Source of the DNA: Lysinibacillus pakistanensis
GTDB taxonomy: Bacteria; Bacillota; Bacilli; Bacillales_A; Planococcaceae
Assembly (NCBI GenBank): GCA_001312325.1
Contig: BBDJ01000008.1
Location: 1 to 64,000 of the forward strand
Reading direction: 5' to 3'
Length of the DNA: 64,000 bases
The position numbers and the translations under genes were made by a program. Each line of letters begins with the position of its first letter. Position 1 is the stretch's first letter. This document shows, in pieces, positions 42,887 to 53,574 of this stretch. The notes beneath the pieces are model-generated. The model saw only the letters and a program-made list of their open reading frames with translations. It was not told the origin of the DNA and made no database searches.

Positions 42887-43538
42887 ATGAATAAAAAAGC
42901 ATGGCTAATTGTTAGTTGTTGTTTAGCAATTTTAATATCTAGTTATTCCATTGTTCAGTATTTTTTTCATGGATGCACATCAAGCAGGGTTTGTAAAACT
43001 GAAGCTAATGTTAAATTCCACATTAAGTTCACTATGGTACATAATGCTTTATATACATATTATATTTAGTGTTTTAGCATTAGTTATCGGTCCCTTTACG
43101 CTATACTCAAAATTTAGAGAAAAGAATAGTAAGCTTCATCGCACATTGGGAAGAATTTATATGATAGGTATTTTATTTGGGGGTACTTCGGGTCTTTATT
43201 TGGCATTTCATGCAACTGGAGGAGTAATGTCTCAGTTGGGTTTTGGCCTATTATCTATTTGTTGGCTAATTACAGCTTCGCAGGCACTGGCTAACATTAA
43301 ACATAAAAAAATCGATACTCATGAAAAGTGGATGATTAGAAATTATGCCTTGACCTTTGCAGCCGTCACATTAAGAATCTGGCTAGCTATATTTACGGGA
43401 TTATTCGGGATTCATCATTTTGAAATAAGTTATACAGTTATCGCTTGGCTCTGTTGGGTGCCTAATTTAATCATAGCGGAGTGGCTTATTAAACGGAAAC
43501 ATAAAAAGAGGGACTCTAAGTTACTATTTGGAACATAA
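42887..43538 (+). CDS. DUF2306 family membrane protein
   Basis: 216 residues after removing one T from the run at 42961-42967. Five or six membrane helices. The family pattern is seen in IHIIFSVLALVIGPFTLYSK, KLHRTLGRIYMIGILFGG and THEKWMIRNYALTFAAVTLR (conserved HRxxGRxY and HxxWMxRNY). Function unknown. Start ATG 42887 follows TTAGGAGG. Confidence 0.8.
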
Positions 43539-43679
43539 AATTTTGTAGTGGCGAACATCTTATTTTAGCTATCAAAAACATGTTGCCTTATTCAGCTCCA
43601 AAAAAACAAGGCTGAATGCAGATAAACAACACAACTTTCGGTATAATGAATGTTGACTATGATTCAAAGGGGTGTTCGA

Positions 43680-44216
43680 ATGTTTACAGTAGAAGAAGCA
43701 TGTTTAGTGGTTGTCGATGTACAAGGGAAGTTAGCAACAATCGTGGATGAAAGCGAAGTCACAATTCAAAATGTATCTAAACTGGCTCAAGCTATGCAAG
43801 TACTGGGAGTACCTGTATTATGGCTAGAGCAGAATCCAAGCCGTTTAGGTGGTACCGCATTAGAAATTGCCCAACATATTCAGGGGCAGCCGATAGCCAA
43901 AATGGCATTTAGTGCATGTCAAGAGGAAGAATTTATGACGGCCTTAAAAACTACTGGTCGTTCACAATTTATTGTGACAGGAATCGAAACGCATATTTGT
44001 GTCTATCAAACAGCCCGACAGTTGAAAGAGCAAGGCTTTGAGGTGGAGGTTGTTGCAGATGCGGTATCCTCTCGTACAAAGGAAAATAAAGAGCTGGGGC
44101 TAGAGAAAATGAAGGCACTAGGCATTTTACCAACGAGTACAGAGATGATTTTATACGAGCTTCTGCAAAGAGCCGATCATGAGCATTTTAAAACAATATT
44201 ACAGCTCGTCAAGTAA
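43680..44216 (+). CDS. Isochorismatase-family hydrolase
   Basis: 178 residues, intact. Cysteine hydrolase fold with catalytic aspartate in CLVVVDVQGKL, lysine in PIAKMAFSAC and cysteine in GIETHICVYQTARQL, closest in pattern to the YcaC-like branch. Substrate cannot be told from the sequence. Start ATG 43680 follows GGGGTG; an upstream in-frame TTG has no site. Confidence 0.82.
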   Translation: MFTVEEACLVVVDVQGKLATIVDESEVTIQNVSKLAQAMQVLGVPVLWLEQNPSRLGGTALEIAQHIQGQPIAKMAFSACQEEEFMTALKTTGRSQFIVTGIETHICVYQTARQLKEQGFEVEVVADAVSSRTKENKELGLEKMKALGILPTSTEMILYELLQRADHEHFKTILQLVK

Positions 44217-44240
44217 ACGATTAAATACGGATTTTCAATG

Positions 44241-44282
44241 GATGTTTGAAGGGTCTAAAGGACTTAATCAAACATCTTTTTT
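44241..44282 (+). terminator. Terminator after the isochorismatase gene
   Basis: GATGTTTGA and TCAAACATC pair around a loop; six T follow. Confidence 0.8.
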
Positions 44283-44301
44283 GGTTTTCAAATAACATAA
44301 T

Positions 44302-44336
44302 AGCAAAGCCGCACCTTCATGCGACTTTGCTTTTTT
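44302..44336. terminator. Bidirectional terminator at the end of the PCYCGC gene
   Basis: AGCAAAGCCGC pairs with GCGACTTTGCT with one mismatch; T-run on one side and A-rich on the other. Confidence 0.75.
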
Positions 44337-44845
44337 ATGCAGGCATTTCAGTAGGTGTTGGTTTAGCATAGCCTTCTTTATATGTGTCATCTATTGCTTG
44401 ACGAATTTCCTTTAGACTCATGCCATCCTTATGCATTTTGGCAGATTGTACAGCAATTTCGAGACATACCAAGCAGCGAGTACCGTGATCATCCCAAACG
44501 ATAGCTCCATCCTTACGTTTCTCCTGGATAAAGCAGTTTAAATTACTTTTATGCCCTGCAGATTCACCACATCCACAATAGCATGGTATCCACTCTAAAA
44601 CCTCTGTGGCTTGTCCAGCAACTTGATACACTAAGCGAATATTTTCAGATTGACTGTCTAAAAAGGAAGGGAGAACGTCAGCAGACGCTGTTTCTTCCTG
44701 AATATCTCCAGTGTCATGAGCATGTCCTTCATGTGAAGCTTCATTTTGCCCAGAGTCCTGATTTGATTCAACAGCCTTTTTTTTCATCACCGCAAGCACT
44801 TAACACTAATAACGACATAGCAAAAAGAAAAATGAGTTTTTTCAA
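44335..44845 (-). CDS. PCYCGC-motif lipoprotein
   Basis: 169 residues after removing one A from the eight-base run at plus 44779-44786. Start TTG 44845 follows AGGAGG. A lipoprotein signal peptide (KKLIFLFAMSLLVLSACG, lipobox LSAC) is followed by a disordered His/Asp/Glu linker (EASHEGHAHDTGD), then the domain with PCYCGCGESAGH and, later, DDHGTRCLVCLEIA. The family is known by its PCYCGC motif and has no settled function. The conserved cysteines and histidines suggest a metal site or disulphides outside the membrane. Confidence 0.8.
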
Positions 44846-44975
44846 TAGAACGCCTCCTAGATGTTTACACTACTGCCATTATAGCATCGCTAGCCGAAAC
44901 ATTTATAGGAAGAGTAGGGAGATTTAATGAAATATATCTAAGCCACGTGTTTTGTTCATGAAAAGTTCCATTTTC

Positions 44976-47223
44976 TCACTCAATAATTTTTTTTAAGAAA
45001 AAGCCAAATAAAATAAAGACTAACCAGAAGCAAGTTAAAAAGGCTAAATCTACCCAGACCTTTGTCCAAATTATACCTCCAACTGCCTCTCGCATCATTT
45101 CTATTGCATAGGTAAAGGGAAGAAATGGGTTAATTAATTGGAAAAAAACCCGGTAATAGTTCAACTGGATATGTGCCTCCAGAGCCAGCAATTTGCAATA
45201 CCAGCATGACAATGGCTAATGCTTTTCCTACATTTCCGAACACCGATACGAGTGTATAGACAACTGTCACAAACACTAAGCTAATAAAAAGACCAAAAGG
45301 TATAAAGTAATATGGAGAACTAATGGATCCATCTAGAATAACAATATCGCCAATTGTTATAATCAATGTTTGGATAAAAGAAAACGTAGCAAATGTTAAT
45401 AGTCGACCAAAATAGATGGCACGAATACTGTATTGTGTATGATTATGAATATCCACGGATAATAGTGAAATTAACAATAAACAGCCGACCCATATAGACA
45501 ATACTGTGTAAAAAGGAGTCATAGCAGTTCCATAATTTGAGATTGGAAATATTCTATGTTCCTCAAGTTTAATAGGCTCTTCAAAGAATTCCCGTTCAGC
45601 ATTAACATCATTTTTTTAGCAATTGAACAATTTCGGATATGTCTGCCTCATCTTCTAATGTACGTAGCTTCTTAGCGAGATCTCTAATTTTGGTACTAAG
45701 TGTAGGAAAATTGGATTGTACTTTAGAAATGGTATTATTGGCTGTTTCTAATGTTTTTCTAGCACTTTTTAAGCGATTCGCAGCTTCTGGTATGGAATTT
45801 TTTTACATTTGTTAACATGGTAGCTGCATTTGTTAACGTATTTTTTTGCAGATGATAAGGTTGTATGAATTTGTGGTTCAAGATTCTCATTATAATGTGT
45901 AACAAATTGTTGTAGATTGTTAGCAGCAGTTTGTGCAATTGATTGAAGATTAGCGAGATCCTTTTTTTATGGTTTCTTCATTTAAGACATTGAGCTTTTG
46001 TACGTTTGTATGGACATCTAAGAGTAAGGTATTGAGCTGTTGTAATGATGTTAATGTGTTTAATGAATAGTCAGTTAAACTCGGCTTTGTTTGTAAATTT
46101 CCTCTGATAGCCTCAAGTTTTGTGATGAGCTCCTTATTGACGTCTTCATTCTGCTGTATATCCGTAATTATAGTTTCAAGTGAGCTTTCAAGTTGCTTGC
46201 GTGAAGATGCATCAGCCTGTGTTAAATTTTGGAGTGCTTCGAGTGTCTGGATGCTATTATTGACCTTTTTTTCGTGAATCCTCTAGTTGCTTTTGTATCG
46301 TTGCCTTTGTTTGTGCAATCTTCGATGTATCCACAGCAGCATTTTGTAGCTTCTCTAATAGCTCTGAAAAATGTTGGGCAATTTGTTGAACAGTTTCCAA
46401 ATCCTTTTTAATGGCTGGAGATAGCTGATTAAACAGCGTCTCTGCTTCGTTCATTAATGTTAAACCATGCTGTATAGTTGTAAGACCATCATTAGTTAAT
46501 GCCGTAACCTTTGGCACCTCTTTTATGGTACCATCTAATAGTGACTCAGCTTCCTTACCACCTGTAGCCGTTTGTGCTAAAAATGTTTCAATATCAGGTA
46601 GATGCTGCTCGATGGTAAATAGATAATGTTCAAATTTTCTAAAGTCAGGTATTTCTCGTTCCATCTCTACGCCAATCGTATTAAAAATAGAGAAAAGCGT
46701 TCCATTGACGGTTGAAACAAATTCGTTTGATACTTGTTGAGTTAGCACACTAGCTCCCTTACTAGTGATTTTTGGTGCTATAGGATTGATTTTTTTCATT
46801 CACATAATAATCTATACGTGCTTTAGTCGGTTGGTTGGATAGGATAGAGGTGAGTTTTTGAGAAAAATCATTTGGAACAATAATCACCGCAAAATAATCG
46901 CCATTTTGTAATTGATCAATGGCTTGTTCATGGGATGAAAATATCCAAGAAAAATTTTTATTTGTTTTTAAATTGTTGACTACCTCGTTCCCAACATTGA
47001 CATTTTCTCCTCTAACGGTAGTTCCGGTGTCTTCATTAACTACAGCGATTTTCATATTAGCTGTGTGGGCGTATGGGTCCATAGAGGCATAGATATTAAG
47101 CCATGCATATAGAGAGGGTAAAAAGATGAGCCCACCAATAATGACAGCTACTACCCAGTTTGTTAAAATATTATGGATATCTCTTTTATAAATTTGCAGG
47201 CTATGTTGGATAGTGTGCTTCAT
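44976..47223 (-). CDS. yhgE: YhgE/Pip-type membrane protein
   Basis: 746 residues after seven repairs, one extra base each (plus-strand runs near 45145, 45609, 45796, 45839, 45963, 46268 and 46789); each removal keeps the frame and the total is an exact codon number. One N-terminal helix (VVAVIIGGLIFLPSLYAW), a long extracellular part starting MKIAVVNEDTGTTV and continuing as coiled coil (~180-560), then five or six C-terminal helices of the ABC-2 type. Relatives include B. subtilis YhgE, lactococcal Pip (phage receptor) and EsaA. Start ATG 47223 behind GGAGGTGG. Confidence 0.85.
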
Positions 47224-47416
47224 TGTAACCACCTCCACATTCATTTTGAGCTAGATCTTTAATATGTATGTTCCAAATTTGGGCCAAATTATGTTTGAAT
47301 TGTGGAAAAACTTATTATTAAAGGCAAATTAGTTTACTAGGATTTCAAAATACTTTATAATCAAGTCGCAAATACACTAAATTTAGGGTATTTTTAGTGT
47401 CTAAAAGGAGGAACAC

Positions 47417-47897
47417 ATGAAAAAATTACTGATTATTGGCTCCATTATTGTTGTACTATTTGCAGCAATTATTGTGCTAACAAATGTGTCGAACAAAAGT
47501 AAGCTAGCAAATGCTAAGGATTTGTATGGCGACAAAGAACTGAAACAAGAGACAATCGATCAATTAGATGATAAAAACTACCAAAATATTATGCTGCCTG
47601 ATGAATTAGAGAAAAAAAATCAAGGCTGGAGAAGATGTAAATGCCTATTTCTTCAGTCCAATATGTATGCATTGTAAAGCATTTACACCTGTATTAATGC
47701 CAATTGCTGATGAGTTAGGTGTTGATATTGCTCAACTGAATCTTTATGAGTATGACGATTTAGGGAGTAAGTACAATATCGAAGCGACTCCAACGTTTAT
47801 CCGCTTCGAGGGTGGTAAAGAGGTTAATCGCTTTGTAGGTGCATTACCTGAGGAAGATTTACGAGCATTCTTAAAGACAGAGGTATTAAAAAAATAG
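47417..47897 (+). CDS. Membrane-anchored thioredoxin-like protein
   Basis: 159 residues after removing one A from the eight-base run at 47622-47629. N-terminal helix (LLIIGSIIVVLFAAIIVLT), then a thioredoxin fold with active site CMHC (FFSPICMHCKAF) and the cis-proline loop EATPTFIRF. Likely thiol-disulphide exchange outside the membrane, perhaps with a DsbA/BdbA-like role. Start ATG 47417 behind AAGGAGG; own terminator. Confidence 0.85.
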
Positions 47898-47904
47898 CAT
47901 GAAT

Positions 47905-47950
47905 GTTGAGACTGTTTCGAAAGTTAAATTTTGAGCAGTCTTTTTTTTAT
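47905..47950 (+). terminator. Terminator after the thioredoxin-like gene
   Basis: GAGACTG and CAGTC(T) pair over a long A/T-rich loop, then eight T. Confidence 0.65.
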
Positions 47951-48004
47951 TGTAGTTAGTGTATACTAAATATACTGAAAAGTTGTACATTGGAGGAAGT
48001 TAGA

Positions 48005-48707
48005 ATGACGATGGATGATTATTTTTATAATGGAGAGCTAATGAAATGCTATGAGGCAGCTCAGCAAGTGACAGATGAAGCGGAAAAGGCGTTAGCTGAA
48101 AAATATATAAAATTATTAGAAGAGTATGATTTTGCTAGTTATCCTAAGTCTATGGTAGGAGTTGAAACTCAGCATGTGGAGCGCTCAGATGAAAGCTATC
48201 CTGAATCAGATACTGTCGTAGAAATTCGTGAAATAAAGGATGAGGCTGAATTTTCTAGGCGTATCCAAGAGCTAGAGAATTTAGCAAAAATAGGTACGCC
48301 CTATGAAAAAGCACAATCATTTTTTTACGCAAGGTGAATTATTTTTATTTGCGCACCATTACAATGAGAGTGTGCATTGTTTTAAACAAGCTGTTAAGGA
48401 AAATCCAAATAAGGCTCTATATTGGGGAATTGCAGGACAAACGATGCACCGCTTTGGCTGGATGCCCTTTGATGCACTCGGTTATTTAGAGCAAGCAATT
48501 TATTTAGATCCCCATAACGCACGCTGGAAGTGGAATAAAGCGCTTGTCCTGATTCAATTAGCGAAGGATTTACAGCTGGCACCGTTTATGGCAAATGCCG
48601 CAATTACCTTAGAGGAGGCCCTTGCCGCTTGTGGAGAGCATCAGCGATCACTGCGGGAAGCTATACAAAATACGGTGGATAATATGGATAGCTATGTATT
48701 TTCATAG
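48005..48707 (+). CDS. TPR-repeat protein
   Basis: 233 residues after removing one T from the run at 48320-48326. The N-terminal ~105 residues are acidic and unassigned (MDDYFYNGELMKCYEAAQ). From residue ~105 there are TPR-like helices (SFFTQGELFLFAHHYNESV, CFKQAVKENPNKALYWGIAG, ALGYLEQAIYLDPHNARWKW). Probably a protein-binding scaffold; partner unknown. ATG 48005 follows GGAGGAAG. Confidence 0.7.
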
Positions 48708-48715
48708 CAAGGGAA

Positions 48716-48747
48716 AGATGTCTCGAAAATCGAGGCATCTTTTTTTG
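48716..48747 (+). terminator. Terminator after the TPR gene
   Basis: AAGATGTCTCG and CGAGGCATCTT pair around a short A-rich loop, followed by seven T. Confidence 0.88.
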
Positions 48748-48786
48748 TGACCATCATTCAAGCTAATCAGGCAATAACCTATGTTT

Positions 48787-49373
48787 TTTAACTTCTTTCA
48801 GCAATGTTTTTTTGTATCGAAAGTGTAGCGGCAGATACAGAAGTCGCCCATCTCAATAGGTGGTGGAGATGAATGTGAATTAAAGCTACTTTTCAGAGGG
48901 TGTCCAAACTCCCGCTGAAATAGAGGAACTTAGTCTAAGAACCCATGTCCTGTGGCAATTTATCTGGCGCAAGCGAAGCGACAGCAACACGGTTTTATCT
49001 GTGCGAAAGCGAAGCGACAGCAACAACAACAACAACACACGACTGAGTGACCAACATGATGTTGCTGCCGCTACGTTAACACTACGCTTTCGCACAAAAA
49101 ACATGATGTTGCTGCCGCTACGTTAGCACTACGCTTTCGAACCAAAAACATTTGTTGGTCCAAAGCCGCGGATGTCAAGGAATCGAAAAGGAGTTAATAA
49201 AGGATGTTAGCCTAAAATCATCGCATCCATGCGATAACGGCTAACTGACCTGCATCGGTAAAAAAACGCCACGTCCTGTGGCTTTACCGAAATGACCGAC
49301 ATCGTGTCGGCCCTCACGTAGGTCTAAGCACAAAGCCCATTCCTAACGCAAATATGTTAAGGCATAATTGATA
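48787..49373. repeat. Dispersed structured repeat, copy B, with an inserted repeat block
   Basis: The left part (48787-48925) parallels the left part of copy A: GAGATGAATGTG, then a GGGTGTCCAAAC hairpin closed by CTTTCAGC/GCTGAAA arms. The right part (49171-49371) is nearly identical to 17700-17901, including the three stem-loops, with a degenerate closing palindrome (49349-49370). Between them lies about 230 bases absent from copy A, made of its own direct and inverted repeats (48950-49140). No ribosome-binding site or credible gene. Confidence 0.8.
48950..49140. repeat. Direct and inverted repeat block inside copy B
   Basis: Two 40-base direct repeats lie at 49053-49092 and 49100-49139 (one mismatch; each begins AACATGATGTTGCTGCCGCT). 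Two shorter direct repeats of GCGAAGCGACAGCAACA lie at about 48975 and 49010. GTGCGAAAGCG (49000 region) is complementary to CGCTTTCGCAC (49085-49095), so the block can fold on itself. A (CAA)n tract runs at 49016-49035. Confidence 0.75.
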
Positions 49374-49484
49374 ATCAAATGGAAAATCGAAACCTCTGTT
49401 ATTAGGGGTATTTTATAGTATAATTATTCCAATATTTCTAAATGAAATATTGAAAAATGTCTTAAGTAAAGGAGGGAAGTTACA

Positions 49485-51663
49485 ATGGGGAAATTCAATG
49501 ATGATTTTTCATTTGTAAAAAGAGGGAGTCAATTTCTTGTATTAACTGTGATTTTCTTAAGTGTCATTGCTTTAGGTGGGGACCAATTATATGGCATCTT
49601 CGGTAAGAACAACTATGTCACAATTCATTTAATGATGGAAATCCTCATTATTGTGGTAACCATGGCGATTTCGATTCAGGCCTGGTTAGTTTCACCCTAT
49701 ATTTTATCGAAACGAGTTCTCTATGCTGGCGCTTTATTTTTAACCATTAGCTTAATAGAAATAGCCCATGCCCTATCCTATAAAGGTATGCCTTTCTTCA
49801 TTACAGAGAGTACACCATATGCTGCCACATGGTTCTATATGCTAGGGAGATTGCTTTTATCGATTGGTGGTCTTGTGCTTCTTTTTATGAAAGACAAGGA
49901 AGTTAAAATCACCTTTCGTTGGCAGATTTATCCGCTGCCGTTTTTAATAATTATTGCTTGTTTTGCTATTCTTTATGCTCCTACACCTATCTTGCCATCA
50001 CTAATCATTGAAGGAGAAGGGCCTACAGCATTAAAAAAATACTTTGCAATATTTAGCGGTCCTGTTACACATCGTCATTATTATAGTTTTACTAAAAAAA
50101 ATTTAAAAGAGCACCAAAAATAATTTTTCTTTCGGTGGGCAGTGCGATTTATTTAATCATGAGTGATTATCTTTTTACAATATATCGTGATGTTTATGAC
50201 ATTAAAAACTTTATTGGTCATATTTTTCAGTTAAGCTCTTTCTACCTTTTATTTAGAGCAATTTATTTTTCATCTATTGAAAAGCCTTTTCAACAACTAA
50301 TAGATACACAAGAGCATCTAGAAAAGTCTCGTAAACAAATGCATTATATGGCCTATCACAATGAAGTAACGAATCTGCCAAATGATCGTTTTTTAATGGA
50401 GACATTAAAAAGAAATTTATACATAACTACATCGCATAAAGCAATTATTGCCATTGGTATCGAAAGGATTTCAGCTATTAAAGCATCTTTAGGTAATACA
50501 TATGCAGACCAGATGATCGATCTGATTGCACAACGGCTGAAAAACGTGATACCAGAGAAATATGACCTTTGTATGCTGAGAGAGGATTATTTTGTGATTT
50601 TTATCGATGAAGTAGTTCATACCCATCAATTAACCCAGCTAAGTCAGCAGCTTCAATTGGTCATGGAGGAGTCATTTCAAGTACAACATTTTTCCCTCAA
50701 TAGTCAGCTCAATATTGGAATTTCTTTATTTCCTACAGATTCAAATAGGGAGGAAGAACTTCTTAGATTTGCACTCTATGCGATGCATGAAGCACATAAG
50801 ATTCCATCACGTATACGATTTTATGAATCCTCCATGTCTAGTGAAATGACAGAACGTCTTGTATTAGAAAATGATTTACATGATGCACTAGACAACCAGG
50901 AGCTTTATTTGGAATATCAGCCTCAAATCAATCTACAATCAGGTGAAATAAAATCAGTAGAAGCTTTAATCAGATGCAGCATCCAAAAAAGGGGTGGATT
51001 TCGCCAGGGGTATTCATTCCAATTGCTGAGGAATCTGGTTTGATTATCCCTATAGGACAATGGGTGTTAGAAACAGCCTGTAGACAAGTGAAACAATGGG
51101 AAGCAGCCGGCCTACCTCCAATGAAGGTGGCTGTTAATTTATCATTAGGTCAACTTTTTCAGCAAAATCTAGTGGAAATGATACAACAAGTGCTTGACAA
51201 GACACAGTTGGATGCACAATTTTTACAGCTAGAAATTACAGAAAGCATGACGATCAACAGCAATCATATGACGACAATATTACTTCAACTAAAGGGACTT
51301 GGTGTGACCATTGCAGTAGATGATTTTGGGACAGGGTATTCATCCCTATCTTATCTGAAGGATTTTCCGATAGATTGTTTAAAGATAGATCGTTCTTTTG
51401 TCCAAAAGATACATGCAGATTCTACAGATAAGGCATTAGTAGACATGATTCTTTCAATGGCCAAGCATCTACAGTTAAAGGTAGTTGCAGAGGGAATAGA
51501 GGAGATAGATCAGCTAAGCTATTTAGTCAATAGTAAGTGTGATGCTGTACAGGGCTTTTTATTCAGTAAGCCTATACAGCCGGAAATATTGCAGGAATCC
51601 TACAAATCACTTCACAATCATGTGAAGAGTATATTAGATTCAATTTCAGTTCTAGAACATTAA
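49485..51663 (+). CDS. MASE3-GGDEF-EAL protein, probable cyclic-di-GMP phosphodiesterase
   Basis: 725 residues after three repairs: A-run 50033-50039 and A-run 50094-50101 each one too long, and one C missing near 50977 (LIRCQHPKKGWISPG expected). The N-terminal MASE3 sensor has seven helices (HLMMEILIIVVTMAIS, IEIAHALSYKGMPFF). GGDEF (~300-450) is degenerate: the catalytic motif reads REDYF. EAL residues are intact: VEALIRC, VAVNLS, LEITESM, VDDFGTGYSSLSYL, LKIDRSFV and VVAEGIE. So it should hydrolyse cyclic-di-GMP, with GGDEF perhaps sensing GTP. Start ATG 49485 follows AAGGAGGG. Confidence 0.88.
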
Positions 51664-52129
51664 TAGTAATGGAGCGTTTCAGTAAGTCTTCTTCCAAATA
51701 ACGAATGCTTATCATAATTTAAGGCTCTTCACCATAAATTGTGGTTGACTTCCGCTCCGCCAGTGTGCTTTCCAGGGGGCGTCCGATGAGCCGCTTCACT
51801 CGCTCCAGGGTCTCATCCAGGACGCTTAATCCCCTAGGAGTCACACTGGCTCCGCTCCAGTCAATTACTATGACAATTAAAAATGTCAACCACATCTTTT
51901 GGTGATGAACCTAATTTAAAGAAAATGCCTAGTTGTGAAGGATTATGGACTCCACAGTAACACATATCGTGTAATTGTAGAGATTGTTAGCCGTCCTGTC
52001 ATTGAATTTGTCGTTTCAGTGTTATTCCAACAACCGTCATTTCAGGCATAGGGATTGCCCGTTTCTTTATATTCTACAATCATGGTATGATAGAGATGAT
52101 TTGATTTGTAGATATAAAGGACGGTTTTT
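51664..52129. other. Gene-free stretch with a GC-rich repeat
   Basis: About 465 bases between the EAL gene and the next gene. Apart from the multi-arm repeat at 51745-51864 and likely promoter sequence before 52130 I see nothing coding; the short open frames lack ribosome-binding sites. Confidence 0.5.
51745..51864. repeat. GC-rich multi-arm palindromic repeat
   Basis: Much richer in GC than its surroundings. The ends are inverted: TTGACT with GCCAGTGTG on the left, CACACTGGC with AGTCAA on the right. Inside are GGGGGCGTCC/GGACGC...CCCC and GATGAG/CTCATC arms, so the whole element folds as a long branched hairpin. It resembles a repeat beginning TTGACTTCCGCTCC that I have met in many Bacillaceae genomes. 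Confidence 0.7.
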
Positions 52130-52688
52130 ATGGCACAAGAAGAGGCAAATAAGTTTATTGAAAATGTGTGTAATCATTTAGTGCGCAATATGGATATTTC
52201 AAAGGTAGAGCAACACTTTAAAGAAACAATTGCAATGCAGCGTCAATCGGCACAGTCTCCATTTGATTTTTGGGATAGACTAATGGTGAATATGCTATAT
52301 TTTACTGAAAATGAGCAGGTTTGGGAAAAAGAACTCTTAAAAATGCTTGTAAATAAAGAATGGTTAAAGCCAGCGGAGCTTGAGGAAGAATTATTGATGC
52401 ATCAGCTACGTATCCGTCAACAGGTCGCTGAGCAAATCGATGAAGCGAAAAAAATTGTTTCATAAGCAATATGAGACAGACGGGTTAGTAGAGGAGGATA
52501 TCATTTACGATTATGCTTATAGTTCTGCTGGTCATTCTATGCGTATGGATTTAATAACGGTATTGGTGACGACCGCAGAGCACTCAAAACTCCTATTTAA
52601 TGCTGAGCCACAAGAAACCATCCGCATTTTGAATGGTTATATTGCATACCATACAGATCAATTAATAAATCGAACTAAATTGAAATAA
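52130..52688 (+). CDS. Uncharacterised protein, 185 residues
   Basis: One A must be removed from the run at 52448-52454 to join the two parts. Soluble, acidic and helical, with no membrane segment (NKFIENVCNHLVRNMDISKV, MQRQSAQSPFDFWDRLMVNM, LFNAEPQETIRILNGYIAYH). I do not recognise a family. The start ATG lies behind AAAGGACGG; a terminator follows, so it is a single-gene unit. Confidence 0.65.
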
Positions 52689-52700
52689 GTTTTTCTTAGA

Positions 52701-52727
52701 GGCTACCTAATATGTTAGGTAGTTTTT
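52701..52727 (+). terminator. Terminator after the 185-residue protein gene
   Basis: CTACCTAA and TTAGGTAG pair around a four-base loop, followed by five T. Confidence 0.8.
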
Positions 52728-52919
52728 ATAATGTCTGAGTTGTATGATGGCCGGAAGAAAGAATTCAGCAGGGGAATTAATAAAAGAACCAGAGGCACAA
52801 TTGAAGCGTACTCAAATGGAAACATTTTAAACGGTCCACTGAAATATGAGCAATAAATAAGTTATGCAGGAAATGAATATGGTAAGATAATAATGATTCC
52901 ATTTGAAAGGATTTTGTTC

Positions 52920-53574
52920 ATGAATACACCATTTATCTTTAAACATACACAACCTACTACTATGGACCCTCATAAAAAAATATCCAGCGATTTTTTTACT
53001 GCATGGAATGGGTAGTCATGAAGATGATTTACCACAATTAGTGCAGGATTTTAAAGAACAATGCCATATTTTTAGTTTACGTGGACCTATTACCCAAAAA
53101 CCTGGCTATGCTTTTTTCACTATCCAAGAGGTTGGTAAACCAGACCGTGAAATCTTTGATAAAGTTTTAGTAGCTTTACAACGATTTGTGTTAGAGGCTA
53201 TTGACGAATATCAAATTGATCCGCATAAAGTATTCGTGCTGGGCTTTAGTCAAGGAGCAGTTTTGGCACAATCACTTGCCTTTGCAATGGGCAATTTAAT
53301 TACTGGGGTAGTAGCATTAAGTGGCTATACACCAAAGTTTGTTACAGAAGAATATGCAATTCGCCCAATTAATCATCTACGTGCTTTTATTTCTCATGGT
53401 GATTATGATTATGTTATTCCGCCACAATGGGGTACAGAAAGTAAAGAGACTTTTGAGCAGTTTGGAGCAGTTGTAACATTTAAACAGTATGCAGATGGAC
53501 ATGGTGTTACACCAGAAAACTTACGAGACCTTACTGCCTTTTTAGCGCAGGAGTTACAAGAAAATTATCAATAA
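52920..53574 (+). CDS. Carboxylesterase/phospholipase-type alpha/beta hydrolase
   Basis: 217 residues after removing one A from the run at 52974-52980. Oxyanion-hole motif FLLHGMGSHEDDLPQL, nucleophile elbow GFSQGAVLAQS, acid in HGDYDYVIPP and histidine in ADGHGVTPEN: a complete Ser-Asp-His triad. Belongs to the predicted esterase (YpfH/lysophospholipase) group; natural substrate unknown. Start ATG 52920. Confidence 0.85.

Noticed and set aside
48886..49104. Minus-strand frame in repeat copy B rich in Ser and Leu
   Set aside because: It is created by the repeated GTTGCTGCCGCT and CAA units; no start signal, and the matching part of copy A has no such frame.
49053..49139. Two 40-base direct repeats as a possible CRISPR array
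   Set aside because: Only two units seven bases apart, with no spacers of usual length and no cas genes in the window.
51984..52181. Open frame upstream of the 185-residue gene
   Set aside because: No ribosome-binding site, overlaps the start of the supported gene in another frame, and lies in promoter-like sequence.
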